From Candidatus Nitrosopumilus sp. (GTDB taxonomy: Archaea > Thermoproteota > Nitrososphaeria > Nitrososphaerales > Nitrosopumilaceae), in the NCBI GenBank assembly GCA_008080815.1, contig VMDM01000005.1:1-64000 (forward strand): 64,000 nt of DNA, given 5' to 3'. Below, piece by piece: positions 36,301 to 43,608 of the stretch. Made by a program: the position numbers and the translations under genes. The notes beneath the pieces are model-generated. The model was not told where the DNA came from and did no database searches. It saw only the letters and a list, made by a program, of their open reading frames with translations. Each line of letters begins with the position of its first letter. Position 1 is the stretch's first letter.

Positions 36301-36618
36301 AAAGAATTCTTTGAAGAAAAATTAGGAACAATTGATGTTGTTCATAAAATTTCAGAACCTCAAAGAAAACCAAACATTGCTGATTTACTTTATGAGCGAA
36401 AAATTGATTTTATAATTAATATTCCTAGTACCTCAACATTGGAAAAATATGTTGGTATGTTAGAAGATGAATATCAAATTAGAAGAAAATCCTTAGAGTT
36501 AGGAATTCCAGTATTAACTACCATTGAGTTAGCAGATTCATTTGTAAAGACATTAGAGTGGTTAAGAACAAATGAAACTACAAAAAATCCTATAGAATCA
36601 TATGATGATTATTCTTAA
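33376..36618 (+). CDS. carB: carbamoyl-phosphate synthase large subunit
   Basis: It makes carbamoyl phosphate for pyrimidine and arginine synthesis. It is 1080 aa, full length, with two homologous ATP-grasp halves. The first half has LVLGSGAIKIGEAGEFDYSG, AYTLGGRGGGVAYN and EINPRLSRSSALASKATG. The second half has VLGAGPYRIGSSVEFDW, RPSYVLSGAAMKVV and ELNIRASRSMPFVSK. The C-terminal MGS-like allosteric domain starts near 930 (TAVVTVGG). TTG start, directly after the carA stop. Confidence 0.96.
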   Translation: MPKNESLNKILVLGSGAIKIGEAGEFDYSGSQCLKAIHEDGLKSVLINPNIATIQTDTRFADQVYLLPVTPQYVESIIEKERPDGIMLAYGGQTALNCGVKLEENNVLQKYGVKVLGTQVKGIQRTEDRQLFKDSMTEVGVPVLKSRTVTNFEDAKKTAEELSYPVIIRVAYTLGGRGGGVAYNEIELHEIVERGLRASLVGQVLIEEYIGHWKQIEYEVMQDYDGNNVIVCNMENVLSMKVHTGDNIVVAPSQTIDNHEYHMLRSAALRATKHVGIVGECNIQYALDSDSDRYVAIEINPRLSRSSALASKATGYPLAYMSAKIGLGYNLSELVNRITKSTTACFEPSLDYIVCKHPRWDFSKFELVNRRLGPTMKSVGEVMAVGRTFEESFQKAIRMLDIGNDGLVLNRSNGQTFTEEEIEFKLSHHDDQILYNVAIALKMGISVQRIYQLSSIDPWFIEKIKNIVDTQKQLEDSELDESLLRSAKKQGFSDKQIARAKNTTPDDVRSMRKKHGIVPAVKQIDTLAAEWPAVTNYLYLTYGGNSNDVQISADEKGITVLGAGPYRIGSSVEFDWGTVNMVWGLQENGEKNVSVVNCNPETVSTDYDICSRLYFEELTEERILDIVDFENPKGIITCVGGQTANNLTPSLSKHGVKILGTSAHDVDRAEDRSKFSAELDKLHIKQPLWQAFSNLNEAKSFADTVGFPVIVRPSYVLSGAAMKVVWSQDELKTYVKEATDVSPDHPVVISKFMLNSLEVDVDGVSNGKEVVIGAIVEHIDSAGVHSGDAMMCIPPWRLSNKIIETITEYTKKIALTFNVKGPFNLQFLIHDDHVYVIELNIRASRSMPFVSKFVKTNLISLASKAILDKPLPKIPENKWQKIHNYGIKVPQFSFMQLEGADIALGVEMQSTGEAACFGDSFYDALSKGLTSVGFNLPDKGTAVVTVGGSTNKEKLLPSIAKLKELGFQILATEHTKEFFEEKLGTIDVVHKISEPQRKPNIADLLYERKIDFIINIPSTSTLEKYVGMLEDEYQIRRKSLELGIPVLTTIELADSFVKTLEWLRTNETTKNPIESYDDYS

Positions 36619-36619
36619 T

Positions 36620-37369
36620 TTACAAAACCTGTTTGATTATCGATTCATCTCCCAAAATAACTCCATCTAGAGAAACAATTTTTGCAGATAAAATTTCTGC
36701 ACGATTTATTATTGGGGAAATTGATTTTTTATAATTTCTTTTATGAGTTGCATAAAAGTATCTATTAAAAGATGGAATGATAATGACTTCTAATTCGCCT
36801 GACGATGATGGAAAAATATTTTCTTTTTTTATTTTCATTGACACCCATACTCTTTGACCATTCATAATTGACTCTTCTTGAAAAAATACTGGATGAACAT
36901 GTCCCATGATAATTTTTTCCACTTGAGAAAAATTTTCAGTCGGCATTGTATGTCCATGTGTAAAAAGAATATTTTCATCAATCATACCAATCGAACTAAT
37001 CGTTGTAATATTATCTGGAATTAGTTTCTCCAAATTTCCATCATGATTACCTGGAACCGTGATTATGTCACATTTCTCACTAATTTTTTTAAAAAATAGT
37101 GGTACTTCGTCCCATTCGTTTTTTGAAATAACTTTTACGCTTGATTTTATATCTCCAAGCAAAATAAGTGAATCTGGTTTTTCATCATCAATTAATGATT
37201 CGACTTCCTCAATTGTCTGATGGATTGATGAATTCTTTCCAAGAAATATTTCATTTGATTGCATGGAACTTTCAAATCCAATGTGCAGATCTGTGATTAC
37301 AAGATATTTTTTTAGTCCCTCTAAAATCAGTGCGGGTTTTGATGGAACTATTCTTGTCTGTAACATCAA
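36620..37369 (-). CDS. calcineurin-like metallophosphoesterase (ICC/COG1407 type)
   Basis: 249 aa. All metallophosphoesterase motifs are present: VITDLHIGFE, ILLGDIKS, VPGNHDGN, FTHGH and GHVHPVF. This is the archaeal subgroup often found near Lhr-type helicases, with no known substrate; a nuclease or phosphoesterase role is plausible. It is convergent with carB, 1 nt beyond its stop, and divergent from the SWIM-motif gene by 31 nt, which suggests a shared promoter region. Confidence 0.85.
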   Translation of the reverse strand: MMLQTRIVPSKPALILEGLKKYLVITDLHIGFESSMQSNEIFLGKNSSIHQTIEEVESLIDDEKPDSLILLGDIKSSVKVISKNEWDEVPLFFKKISEKCDIITVPGNHDGNLEKLIPDNITTISSIGMIDENILFTHGHTMPTENFSQVEKIIMGHVHPVFFQEESIMNGQRVWVSMKIKKENIFPSSSGELEVIIIPSFNRYFYATHKRNYKKSISPIINRAEILSAKIVSLDGVILGDESIIKQVL

Positions 37370-37400
37370 AGTTATTTTGAGGTTAAGTGATTAAATTCTT

Positions 37401-37724
37401 GTGAAGTCTGATTCTGAAAAAATTGAGTTCATGGTATCTGAAAAACGAGTAAAGTTACATGTTTTTGAACCAAGCATGACAAAGATCTGGACTGTTGTTG
37501 GTAAAGGAGAAGAACATTGGATAGACCCTGATTCGATTTATTGCTCATGTCCTGGATTCTATTTTGGAAAATTAAATGGAAAAGATTACTGTTATCATTT
37601 AGATTCTGCCAAAATCGCAATTGAGACAAACCAATTTGAAAAAATCATATTTTCTGATGATGAATTTGAAAATTTCATATCTGCATTAATTTCTGATCTT
37701 AAGGGAAACTTTCGAATCCATTAA
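37401..37724 (+). CDS. small SWIM-type zinc-finger protein
   Basis: A 107-residue protein with the SWIM signature CxC...CxH: YCSCPGFYFGK followed by DYCYHLDSAK. SWIM domains bind zinc and nucleic acid or proteins and occur in recombination accessory factors. The rest is short and acidic. It starts with GTG or a nearby codon at 37401. It is divergent from the metallophosphoesterase and may act with it in DNA metabolism; this is inference. Confidence 0.75.
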   Translation: MKSDSEKIEFMVSEKRVKLHVFEPSMTKIWTVVGKGEEHWIDPDSIYCSCPGFYFGKLNGKDYCYHLDSAKIAIETNQFEKIIFSDDEFENFISALISDLKGNFRIH

Positions 37725-37739
37725 TAACTAGAATAATCT

Positions 37740-38000
37740 ATGATGTCTATGGATGAAAATACTCAAAATATCGAGATTGAAAAAATTGCTAATTTGATGA
37801 TTCATGATGGAGTTTCTCCTGATGAGCAAGATGATTCTGTATTGGAAAAATACAAGAACATGATAAAATCTGATTGTAATTTAGATGATGAATCAGCTAT
37901 GAAACTTGTTTATGAAACTCTACTTTATAGAAAATTAAAAAATTCAGATTCTGGAGATTTGTTAGATAAAGGCTCTGAGTTTGGTGCAGGATTTAGTTAG
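37740..38000 (+). CDS. small acidic protein, unknown
   Basis: An 86-residue, Asp/Glu-rich helical protein (NLMIHDGVSPDEQDDSVLEK) with a Gly-rich end (KGSEFGAGFS). Start alternatives are the ATG codons at 37740, 37743 and 37749. It lies 15 nt after the SWIM gene on the same strand and is probably co-transcribed. No family is recognised. Confidence 0.55.
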   Translation: MMSMDENTQNIEIEKIANLMIHDGVSPDEQDDSVLEKYKNMIKSDCNLDDESAMKLVYETLLYRKLKNSDSGDLLDKGSEFGAGFS

Positions 38001-38002
38001 AA

Positions 38003-38302
38003 TTATCCGAGAGGGATAGATTCAATGTCATCCTTTGAAACTCCTTTCCACAAACCAATCATTCCTTCTGGTTCAACTTGTTCAACTTTTGTGATTTGCT
38101 GAATTTTGATTTGATCTGGATTTGGAGGCATCCACAACATTGCCATATAATCTCCAACATTTCCAACTTTAGTTGGTAGTGCCATTGTGATTTTATCTGC
38201 AGAAAATCCCTTTGCAGTCAAAGCATTGGTTGCTTTTTCTTTAAGATCCATTCTACCATGCAAAAAGAGAAAAACATCTTTTTGTGTATCTATTTCTGAC
38301 AT
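38003..38302 (-). CDS. uncharacterised small protein
   Basis: A 99-residue protein (MSEIDTQKDVFLFLHGRM) that appears to be a small alpha/beta domain with a Pro-rich loop MLWMPPNPDQIK. No catalytic or metal motif is visible. It is convergent with the preceding small gene and divergent from the ATPase-F gene. No family is recognised. Confidence 0.55.
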   Translation of the reverse strand: MSEIDTQKDVFLFLHGRMDLKEKATNALTAKGFSADKITMALPTKVGNVGDYMAMLWMPPNPDQIKIQQITKVEQVEPEGMIGLWKGVSKDDIESIPLG

Positions 38303-38387
38303 GTTTTATCTAAATTTCTAAACTAAATCAATCTTTCCAGATCTATCTCTCCAAAAAGGGTTAAATTGGTAATAACGGGAATTTTTC

Positions 38388-38684
38388 TTGATGAAGATCT
38401 TCACTGTTGGAAGCAAATCTTTTGTAACTAGTTTTCAATTAGCAGGCGTTCCTGGAAAAATTGTAGATTCACCAAAAAATGCCCTCTCTGAAATTCAAAA
38501 ATTAACTGATGACTCAGATGTTGGACTTGTTTTGGTAAGTGATGATATTTCTGAACCAATCAATGATCAATTGACACAATTAAGAGCTCAAAAATCAACT
38601 CTTGTATTTGCATTACCTGCAACTGGTAGTGAAAAAAGTGAAGTAGACTATAGAGTAATGCTCAAAAAGATTCTTGGTGTCTAA
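38388..38684 (+). CDS. atpF: A/V-type ATP synthase subunit F
   Basis: A 98-residue Rossmann-like subunit of the central stalk. KIFTVGSKSFVTSFQLAGVP opens the protein, VGLVLVSDDISEPIND is in the middle, and VFALPATGS and the RVMLKKILGV end match archaeal AtpF. No other ATPase subunit gene lies in the window, so this gene is separated from the main atp cluster. A moonlighting paralogue cannot be excluded. Confidence 0.8.
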   Translation: MMKIFTVGSKSFVTSFQLAGVPGKIVDSPKNALSEIQKLTDDSDVGLVLVSDDISEPINDQLTQLRAQKSTLVFALPATGSEKSEVDYRVMLKKILGV

Positions 38685-38724
38685 ATTTTTAATCTACTTA
38701 TATTCAATTCAAACGTAAATTTGT

Positions 38725-39753
38725 ATGAAAACTGCTTTTGTCAAAGAGCCATCTGTAATCTCTGTATCTGATTCACAAACTCCTGACTTGTCATCTGGTG
38801 AAATTTTAGTTCAAATGCATGCATGTGGAATATGTGGTTCAGACTTGGAAAAAGTATTTGGTGAATATGGTCAACCATCTATGCGTTTAGGACATGAACC
38901 TGCAGGAGTAGTAATTGATGTTGCAAATGATGTTACTGATTTTAAAAAGGGTGATCGTGTTTTTACACATCATCATGTTCCGTGCTATGATTGCCATTTT
39001 TGCAATCATGGAAACGAAACAATGTGTAAAAAATACTATGAAACAAATCTCTCCCCATGTGGATTATCTGAACAGTATGTAGTTCCAGCATGGAATGTGT
39101 CTCATGGTGGAGTTTTAAAAATTGCTGAATCAACATCTTTTGAAGCAGCAGCAATGATTGAACCTCTTGCATGCTGTGTTAGAGCATGGACCAAATTCAA
39201 TTACCAAAGTGGAGATAGTGTTGCTATTTTTGGAGTTGGTCCCACCGGAATGATGCATGTTAAAATTGCACAAGCAAAAAAATTCTCTAAAATATTTTGT
39301 TTTGATGTAAATGATTTTCGATTAGATTTTGCAAAAAAACTCAATATCACAGAATCAATTAATTCTATGGATGAAAAGAGATTTGAAAAAATTTCACAAC
39401 ATACAAATGAAATCGGTGTTGATGTTGCGATTGTTGCAACAAGTAGTCTGAAACCACTTGAAGATGCAATTGAAATGGTAAGGAAAGGTGGCTCGATTAT
39501 GATGTTTGGTGTTCCTTCTAAAGGTGCAAAAATTAATCTTGATATGAGTAAAATTTATTCAAAAGAAATTACTTTGGTTACAAGTTATGCTGCATCTGAT
39601 TCTGATACTAAAGAAGCACTAAACTTGATTGAATCAAAACAAATTGATGTTGAATCCTTAATCACTCACAAATACTCTATAATGGATACTCAAAAGGCAT
39701 TTGAACATGCTAGAACTGGAGAGGGTGCCATGAAAATTATCATTACTAAATGA
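38725..39753 (+). CDS. zinc-dependent MDR alcohol/polyol dehydrogenase
   Basis: 342 aa, medium-chain dehydrogenase/reductase. The catalytic zinc ligands sit in HACGICGSDLEKV (Cys) and RLGHEPAGVV (His, Glu). The structural zinc lobe CYDCHFCNHGNETMC has four Cys. The cofactor loop is AIFGVGPTGMMHVKIA. It resembles sorbitol/threonine dehydrogenases; the substrate is unknown. It is followed 35 nt later by an aldolase-family gene on the same strand, suggesting joint sugar or keto-acid metabolism. Confidence 0.85.
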   Translation: MKTAFVKEPSVISVSDSQTPDLSSGEILVQMHACGICGSDLEKVFGEYGQPSMRLGHEPAGVVIDVANDVTDFKKGDRVFTHHHVPCYDCHFCNHGNETMCKKYYETNLSPCGLSEQYVVPAWNVSHGGVLKIAESTSFEAAAMIEPLACCVRAWTKFNYQSGDSVAIFGVGPTGMMHVKIAQAKKFSKIFCFDVNDFRLDFAKKLNITESINSMDEKRFEKISQHTNEIGVDVAIVATSSLKPLEDAIEMVRKGGSIMMFGVPSKGAKINLDMSKIYSKEITLVTSYAASDSDTKEALNLIESKQIDVESLITHKYSIMDTQKAFEHARTGEGAMKIIITK

Positions 39754-39788
39754 GAAAGGCTTAAGAAAGGTATTTTCAAACCGCCCAC

Positions 39789-40802
39789 ATGGATTGGGGA
39801 TTAAAAAATAGATTATCTAGTATTATCAAACCACACAATAACCGTGCTTTAATGTTGGCAGTTGATCATGGTTATTTTCTTGGACCAACTGAGAAATTAG
39901 AAAATCCAAAAAAAGTAATTGCCCCTCTTTTGAAATATTGTGACTCTTTAATGCTAACTAGAGGTGTTCAAAGAACCTCCGTTGCACCTGAAACAAACAC
40001 TCCTATGGTACTCAGAGTGTCTGGCGGTTCAAGTATTATTGGAGATGACCTCTCACAAGAAGACATTACAGTATCCATTCAGGACGCAATCAGACTCAAT
40101 GCAAGTGCATTAGCAATGTCCATCTTTGTTGGCTCAAAATATGAATATCAAACAGTTGTGAATTTGGGAAAATTAGTTAGTGAGGCAGAATCTTATGGAA
40201 TTCCTGTATTAGCTGTTACTGCGGTTGGAAAAGAATTAGGAAAAGATGCTAGATATCTTTCACTTGCATGTAGAATGGCAGCAGAACAAGGTGCCCATAT
40301 TGTAAAAACTTACTATTGTGAAAACTTTGAAAAAGTTGTTCAATCATGTCCAGTTCCAATTATTGTTGCTGGTGGTAAAAAAATTCCTGAACGTGATGCT
40401 TTGCAATTAACATACAATGCAATCAAAGGTGGTGCTGTTGGTGTTGATATGGGAAGAAACATCTGGCAATCTGATCATCCAGTGGCAATGATTCGTGCAG
40501 TTAGAGCAATTGTTCATGGAAATGCAAATGTCGATCAAGCCTTTAAAATTTACAAACAACTCATTAATGAAGAATCTAAAAACAAAAAGAATTCTAACAA
40601 ACAAAACAAAAAACCAAACAACAATCCTAACAAGAATAACAAACCAAACAACAAACAAAAAAAATCAAACAGCAATCCTAAAAAAAATAACAATAAACCA
40701 AACACTCAAAACAAAAAACCAAATAATAATCCTAACAAGAATAACAAACCAAACAACAAACAAAACAAAAAACCAAACAACCAAAAACCCAATTCTAAAT
40801 AA
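39789..40802 (+). CDS. class I aldolase (DhnA/LsrF/ADTH-synthase family) with Asn/Lys/Pro tail
   Basis: 337 aa. Residues 1-262 form a DhnA-type TIM barrel (LMLAVDHGYFLGPTEKL, LTRGVQRTS, ALAMSIFVGSKYEYQ, GAHIVKTYYCENF with the probable Schiff-base Lys, and VIVAGGKK-like and GVDMGRNIWQ phosphate loops). The family includes archaeal fructose-bisphosphate aldolase, LsrF and the ADTH synthase of the alternative shikimate route; these cannot be separated by eye. Residues about 263-337 are only N, K, P, Q, S and T, an unusual low-complexity tail outside the enzyme fold. It follows an MDR dehydrogenase. Confidence 0.85.
   Translation: MDWGLKNRLSSIIKPHNNRALMLAVDHGYFLGPTEKLENPKKVIAPLLKYCDSLMLTRGVQRTSVAPETNTPMVLRVSGGSSIIGDDLSQEDITVSIQDAIRLNASALAMSIFVGSKYEYQTVVNLGKLVSEAESYGIPVLAVTAVGKELGKDARYLSLACRMAAEQGAHIVKTYYCENFEKVVQSCPVPIIVAGGKKIPERDALQLTYNAIKGGAVGVDMGRNIWQSDHPVAMIRAVRAIVHGNANVDQAFKIYKQLINEESKNKKNSNKQNKKPNNNPNKNNKPNNKQKKSNSNPKKNNNKPNTQNKKPNNNPNKNNKPNNKQNKKPNNQKPNSK
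40575..40800 (+). repeat. A-rich repeat encoding the NKP tail (105-bp period)
   Basis: Positions 40603-40657 and 40708-40762 are 55-base copies with two differences, offset by 105 bases, both encoding NKKPNNNPNKNNKPNNKQ. The whole stretch uses AAC, AAA, CCA and CCT codons and is far richer in A on the plus strand than neighbouring genes. It looks like tail growth by local duplication. Confidence 0.8.
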
Positions 40803-40807
40803 AATAT

Positions 40808-41209
40808 CTAGTCTGTTCTAGATAGATGGAAATGTGCTATCTTCCATTCTGGAGTTTTTACCAACACAAATGATGCTCTTCCATGAATTTCCATATGTTC
40901 ACCAGTGTATGTTCTATTATCCACCAACATTCCTTTTTGAATTAATTCCATTGCCACAATTGCCATATCATCAAAAATACTTATTTTTGGATTCTTTATC
41001 TGATAACTGTAATCAGAAATACTGACAAATCGTAATTCTTCTAATTCAATTGTTGTCTGGAAATCTTTTAGATCAAATGGTGGCAAATCACTAAAACTAG
41101 AAAATTTTGGATCATTCAAATGAATTTCTCTTAATATCCCAGTATCTTTTGAAATACCTGCCTCAAACAGTGATTCAATAACTCTGATAATTTCTTCATT
41201 ATCTGACAT
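40808..41209 (-). CDS. SnoaL/NTF2-like protein
   Basis: A 133-residue cone-fold protein. An N-terminal helix (EEIIRVIESLFEAGISKD) is followed by a DFQTTIELEELRF strand region, DDMAIVAMELIQKG and the ending MEIHGRASFVLVKTPEWKIAHFH, typical of SnoaL/DUF4440-like domains. Such proteins bind small molecules or act as isomerases; the ligand is unknown. Convergent with the aldolase gene. Confidence 0.75.
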   Translation of the reverse strand: MSDNEEIIRVIESLFEAGISKDTGILREIHLNDPKFSSFSDLPPFDLKDFQTTIELEELRFVSISDYSYQIKNPKISIFDDMAIVAMELIQKGMLVDNRTYTGEHMEIHGRASFVLVKTPEWKIAHFHLSRTD

Positions 41210-41414
41210 GTTTAATCAAATCCGTTAGATTCTAAGTTTAAGTCTTATGAGATTAATCATAGTGTCAAAAGTTTGATAGAGAATCTTTATTAATCAAAAT
41301 TTGGTTATTTTTTTGATTTCAATGAATAAAAGATTACCAAAAAATTGTGAGTTGTTATTACTCCTTTAGATTAGTCACTAAACTATAACACATTAAAATT
41401 ATGGAAAAAAATTT

Positions 41415-41419
41415 GGTGA
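41415..41419 (+). promoter_or_regulatory. Shine-Dalgarno of ilvB
   Basis: GGTGA lies 6 nt before the ATG at 41426 and is complementary to the 16S rRNA 3' end. Unlike most genes here, ilvB therefore has a leader. The 216-nt gap upstream holds no gene; it is AT-rich, with possible TATA elements (AAACTATAACAC near 41380). Confidence 0.5.
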
Positions 41420-41425
41420 AATAAT

Positions 41426-43114
41426 ATGGAAACAATGACAGGCGCCAAAGCGCTCATGACTGCAATGGAAAAAGAAGGTGTAAAGCAGGTATTTGGATTA
41501 CCTGGAGGTGCAAATCTTCCAATGTATGATGAATTTGCACGATGTAATATTCGTCATATTCTTGTTAGACATGAACAATCAGCTGCACATATGGCTGATG
41601 GATTTGGTAGAGTTAGTAGAAAACCTGGAGTCTGTTTTGCAACCTCAGGTCCTGGTGCAACAAACATTCTAACTGGTATTGCAACTGCTCAAGCGGATTC
41701 TGCTCCTATGGTGGCAATTACTGGACAAGTTCCTGTCGCAATGATTGGAAGAGATGCTTTTCAAGAGAGTGATATTATTGGAATGGCAAACCCTTGTGTC
41801 AAGTACGCATTTCAACCAAGAACTGCACAAGAAATTCCAAGTGTAGTGAAAAAGGGTTTCTATATTGCAGAGACTGGAAGACCTGGACCTGTATTGATTG
41901 ACATTCCAAAAGATGTCCAACAAAATGAAGCTCCTATGGAATTTCCAGAAATTTTTAAAATTCGAGGATATCATCCTTATTCTGATCCTGATATCGTAAA
42001 TGTTGAAAGAGCAATCGATATGCTTCTCTCTTCCCAGAAACCAGTTATTTTAGCTGGTGGTGGAACCATTATCTCTTCAGCTTTTGCTGAATTACAAGCA
42101 ATTGCTGAAACATTAATGCTTCCAGTAGTTACAACATTCAAGGGAAAGGGCGCATTTCCTGAAACTCATCCATTATCTCTAGGTCCAATTGGAATGCACG
42201 GTCACGCTGAAGCAAATAAAATTATGTCTGAAGCTGATTGTGTTTTGGCAATTGGTACACGTTTTTCAGATAGGTCTGTAGGAACCTTTGAAGCATTTGA
42301 AAAGAATCTGAAAATTATTCACATGGACGTTGATCCTGCAGAAATTGGAAAGAATCAAACTACTCAAGTTGCAGTTATTGGTGATGTCAAAGTTTCACTT
42401 CGAGTAATGGTAAAATTATTACTTCAAAAAGCAATTAAAAAAACAGAAGAAAATGAATGGGTGAAACATGTTAAAGAAACAAGAGCTTACTGGCGTGAAA
42501 ATCTAAAACTCCATCCTGGTGAAATGGGTGCTGCAAAATTATTGAGAAAATTAAGAGAACTTTTACCAAAGGAATCTATCATTACAACAGAAGTTGGACA
42601 ACACCAAATGTGGGCATCATTATTTTATGATGTAATTCAACCTGGAACATTCTTTAGTTCTACTGGATTAGGTACAATGGGTTGGGGATTCCCTGCAGCA
42701 ATCGGTGCTAAAGTTGCACGACCCGACGTACCTGTTGTAGATATTGCAGGTGATGGCAGTTTTTCAATGACTGAGAATTCTCTTGCTACTGCTGTTTTAG
42801 AAGATATTCCTGTCATCGTATTTTTACTAAATAATTTCACATTGGGAATGGTTGCTCAATGGCAAAGAACATTTTATGATAGAAGAATGATTGGTGTTGA
42901 TCAAGGAAAATGTCCTGACTATGTGAAATTAGCACAATCGTATGGTGCTCAAGGAATTCGTGCACAATCAATGGATGAATTAGATAAAGCAATCAAAGAT
43001 GCTCTTAGCAGTGATGTTGCAACTGTAATTGATATCCCAATTGATCCTGAAGAAGATGTATTGCCTTTTGTTGCACCTGGAACTTCATTAAAGGACATGA
43101 TTTTACCATCATAG
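41426..43114 (+). CDS. ilvB: acetolactate synthase large subunit
   Basis: A TPP enzyme forming acetolactate/acetohydroxybutyrate, the first common step to Val, Leu and Ile. It is 562 aa, usual. The catalytic Glu sits in LVRHEQSAAHMADGFGR, TSGPGATNILTGIA is the family signature, and the TPP motif is AGDGSFSMTENSLAT ending in FLLNNF. It leads the ilvB-ilvN-leuA-leuB run. The stop overlaps the ilvN GTG by one base. Confidence 0.96.
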   Translation: METMTGAKALMTAMEKEGVKQVFGLPGGANLPMYDEFARCNIRHILVRHEQSAAHMADGFGRVSRKPGVCFATSGPGATNILTGIATAQADSAPMVAITGQVPVAMIGRDAFQESDIIGMANPCVKYAFQPRTAQEIPSVVKKGFYIAETGRPGPVLIDIPKDVQQNEAPMEFPEIFKIRGYHPYSDPDIVNVERAIDMLLSSQKPVILAGGGTIISSAFAELQAIAETLMLPVVTTFKGKGAFPETHPLSLGPIGMHGHAEANKIMSEADCVLAIGTRFSDRSVGTFEAFEKNLKIIHMDVDPAEIGKNQTTQVAVIGDVKVSLRVMVKLLLQKAIKKTEENEWVKHVKETRAYWRENLKLHPGEMGAAKLLRKLRELLPKESIITTEVGQHQMWASLFYDVIQPGTFFSSTGLGTMGWGFPAAIGAKVARPDVPVVDIAGDGSFSMTENSLATAVLEDIPVIVFLLNNFTLGMVAQWQRTFYDRRMIGVDQGKCPDYVKLAQSYGAQGIRAQSMDELDKAIKDALSSDVATVIDIPIDPEEDVLPFVAPGTSLKDMILPS

Positions 43115-43608
43115 TGATAAAGATGTGGGCAATTCTTTCAATTCTTGTAGAAAATAAACCGGGAATTTTATTTCAAGTTACACACTTGTTTAGATCTAGA
43201 AATTTCAATATTGATAGTATCTCTGTAGGGGTAACTGAGAATCCTGAATTATCAAAAATGACCATTACCACAATTGGTGATGAAAAACAAATAGATCAAA
43301 TTGTAAAACAACTCGATAAAATGATTGATACTGTTAAAGTCGAGCGTTTAGATGAGCACAAATCTGTATTTAGAGAACTCAGTATTTTTAAGATAAAGAT
43401 ACGTAATGCTAATGATAGTATGGAAATTAATAAACTGGCAAATGCCTATGGGGGAAAAGTTCATGATGTTAAAAAAGACTCAATTATGGTTGAATTAACT
43501 GCAACCCCTGATCAAATTAAAGCATTTGAAGAATTGGCTAAACCCTTTGGAATTATTGATGTTGCACGTACTGGTGTTGCAGCATTACAAAGAAGTGGTG
43601 CAGATTGA
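43114..43608 (+). CDS. ilvN: acetolactate synthase small (regulatory) subunit
   Basis: It activates IlvB and mediates Val feedback. It is 164 aa from GTG 43114, or 161 aa from ATG 43123. The ACT domain is at 5-75 (ILSILVENKPGILFQVTHLF, SRNFNIDSISVGVTENP). The C-terminal ALS small-subunit domain follows (RELSIFKIKIRN, IMVELTATPDQIKAFEEL). Coupled to ilvB (TAGTG) and to leuA by a 4-nt overlap. Confidence 0.95.
   Translation: MIKMWAILSILVENKPGILFQVTHLFRSRNFNIDSISVGVTENPELSKMTITTIGDEKQIDQIVKQLDKMIDTVKVERLDEHKSVFRELSIFKIKIRNANDSMEINKLANAYGGKVHDVKKDSIMVELTATPDQIKAFEELAKPFGIIDVARTGVAALQRSGAD

Noticed and set aside
40575-40800. CRISPR-like or intergenic tandem repeat
   Set aside because: The repeats are in frame within the aldolase-family gene, have a 105-base period with related filler, and lack palindromic units and unique spacers.
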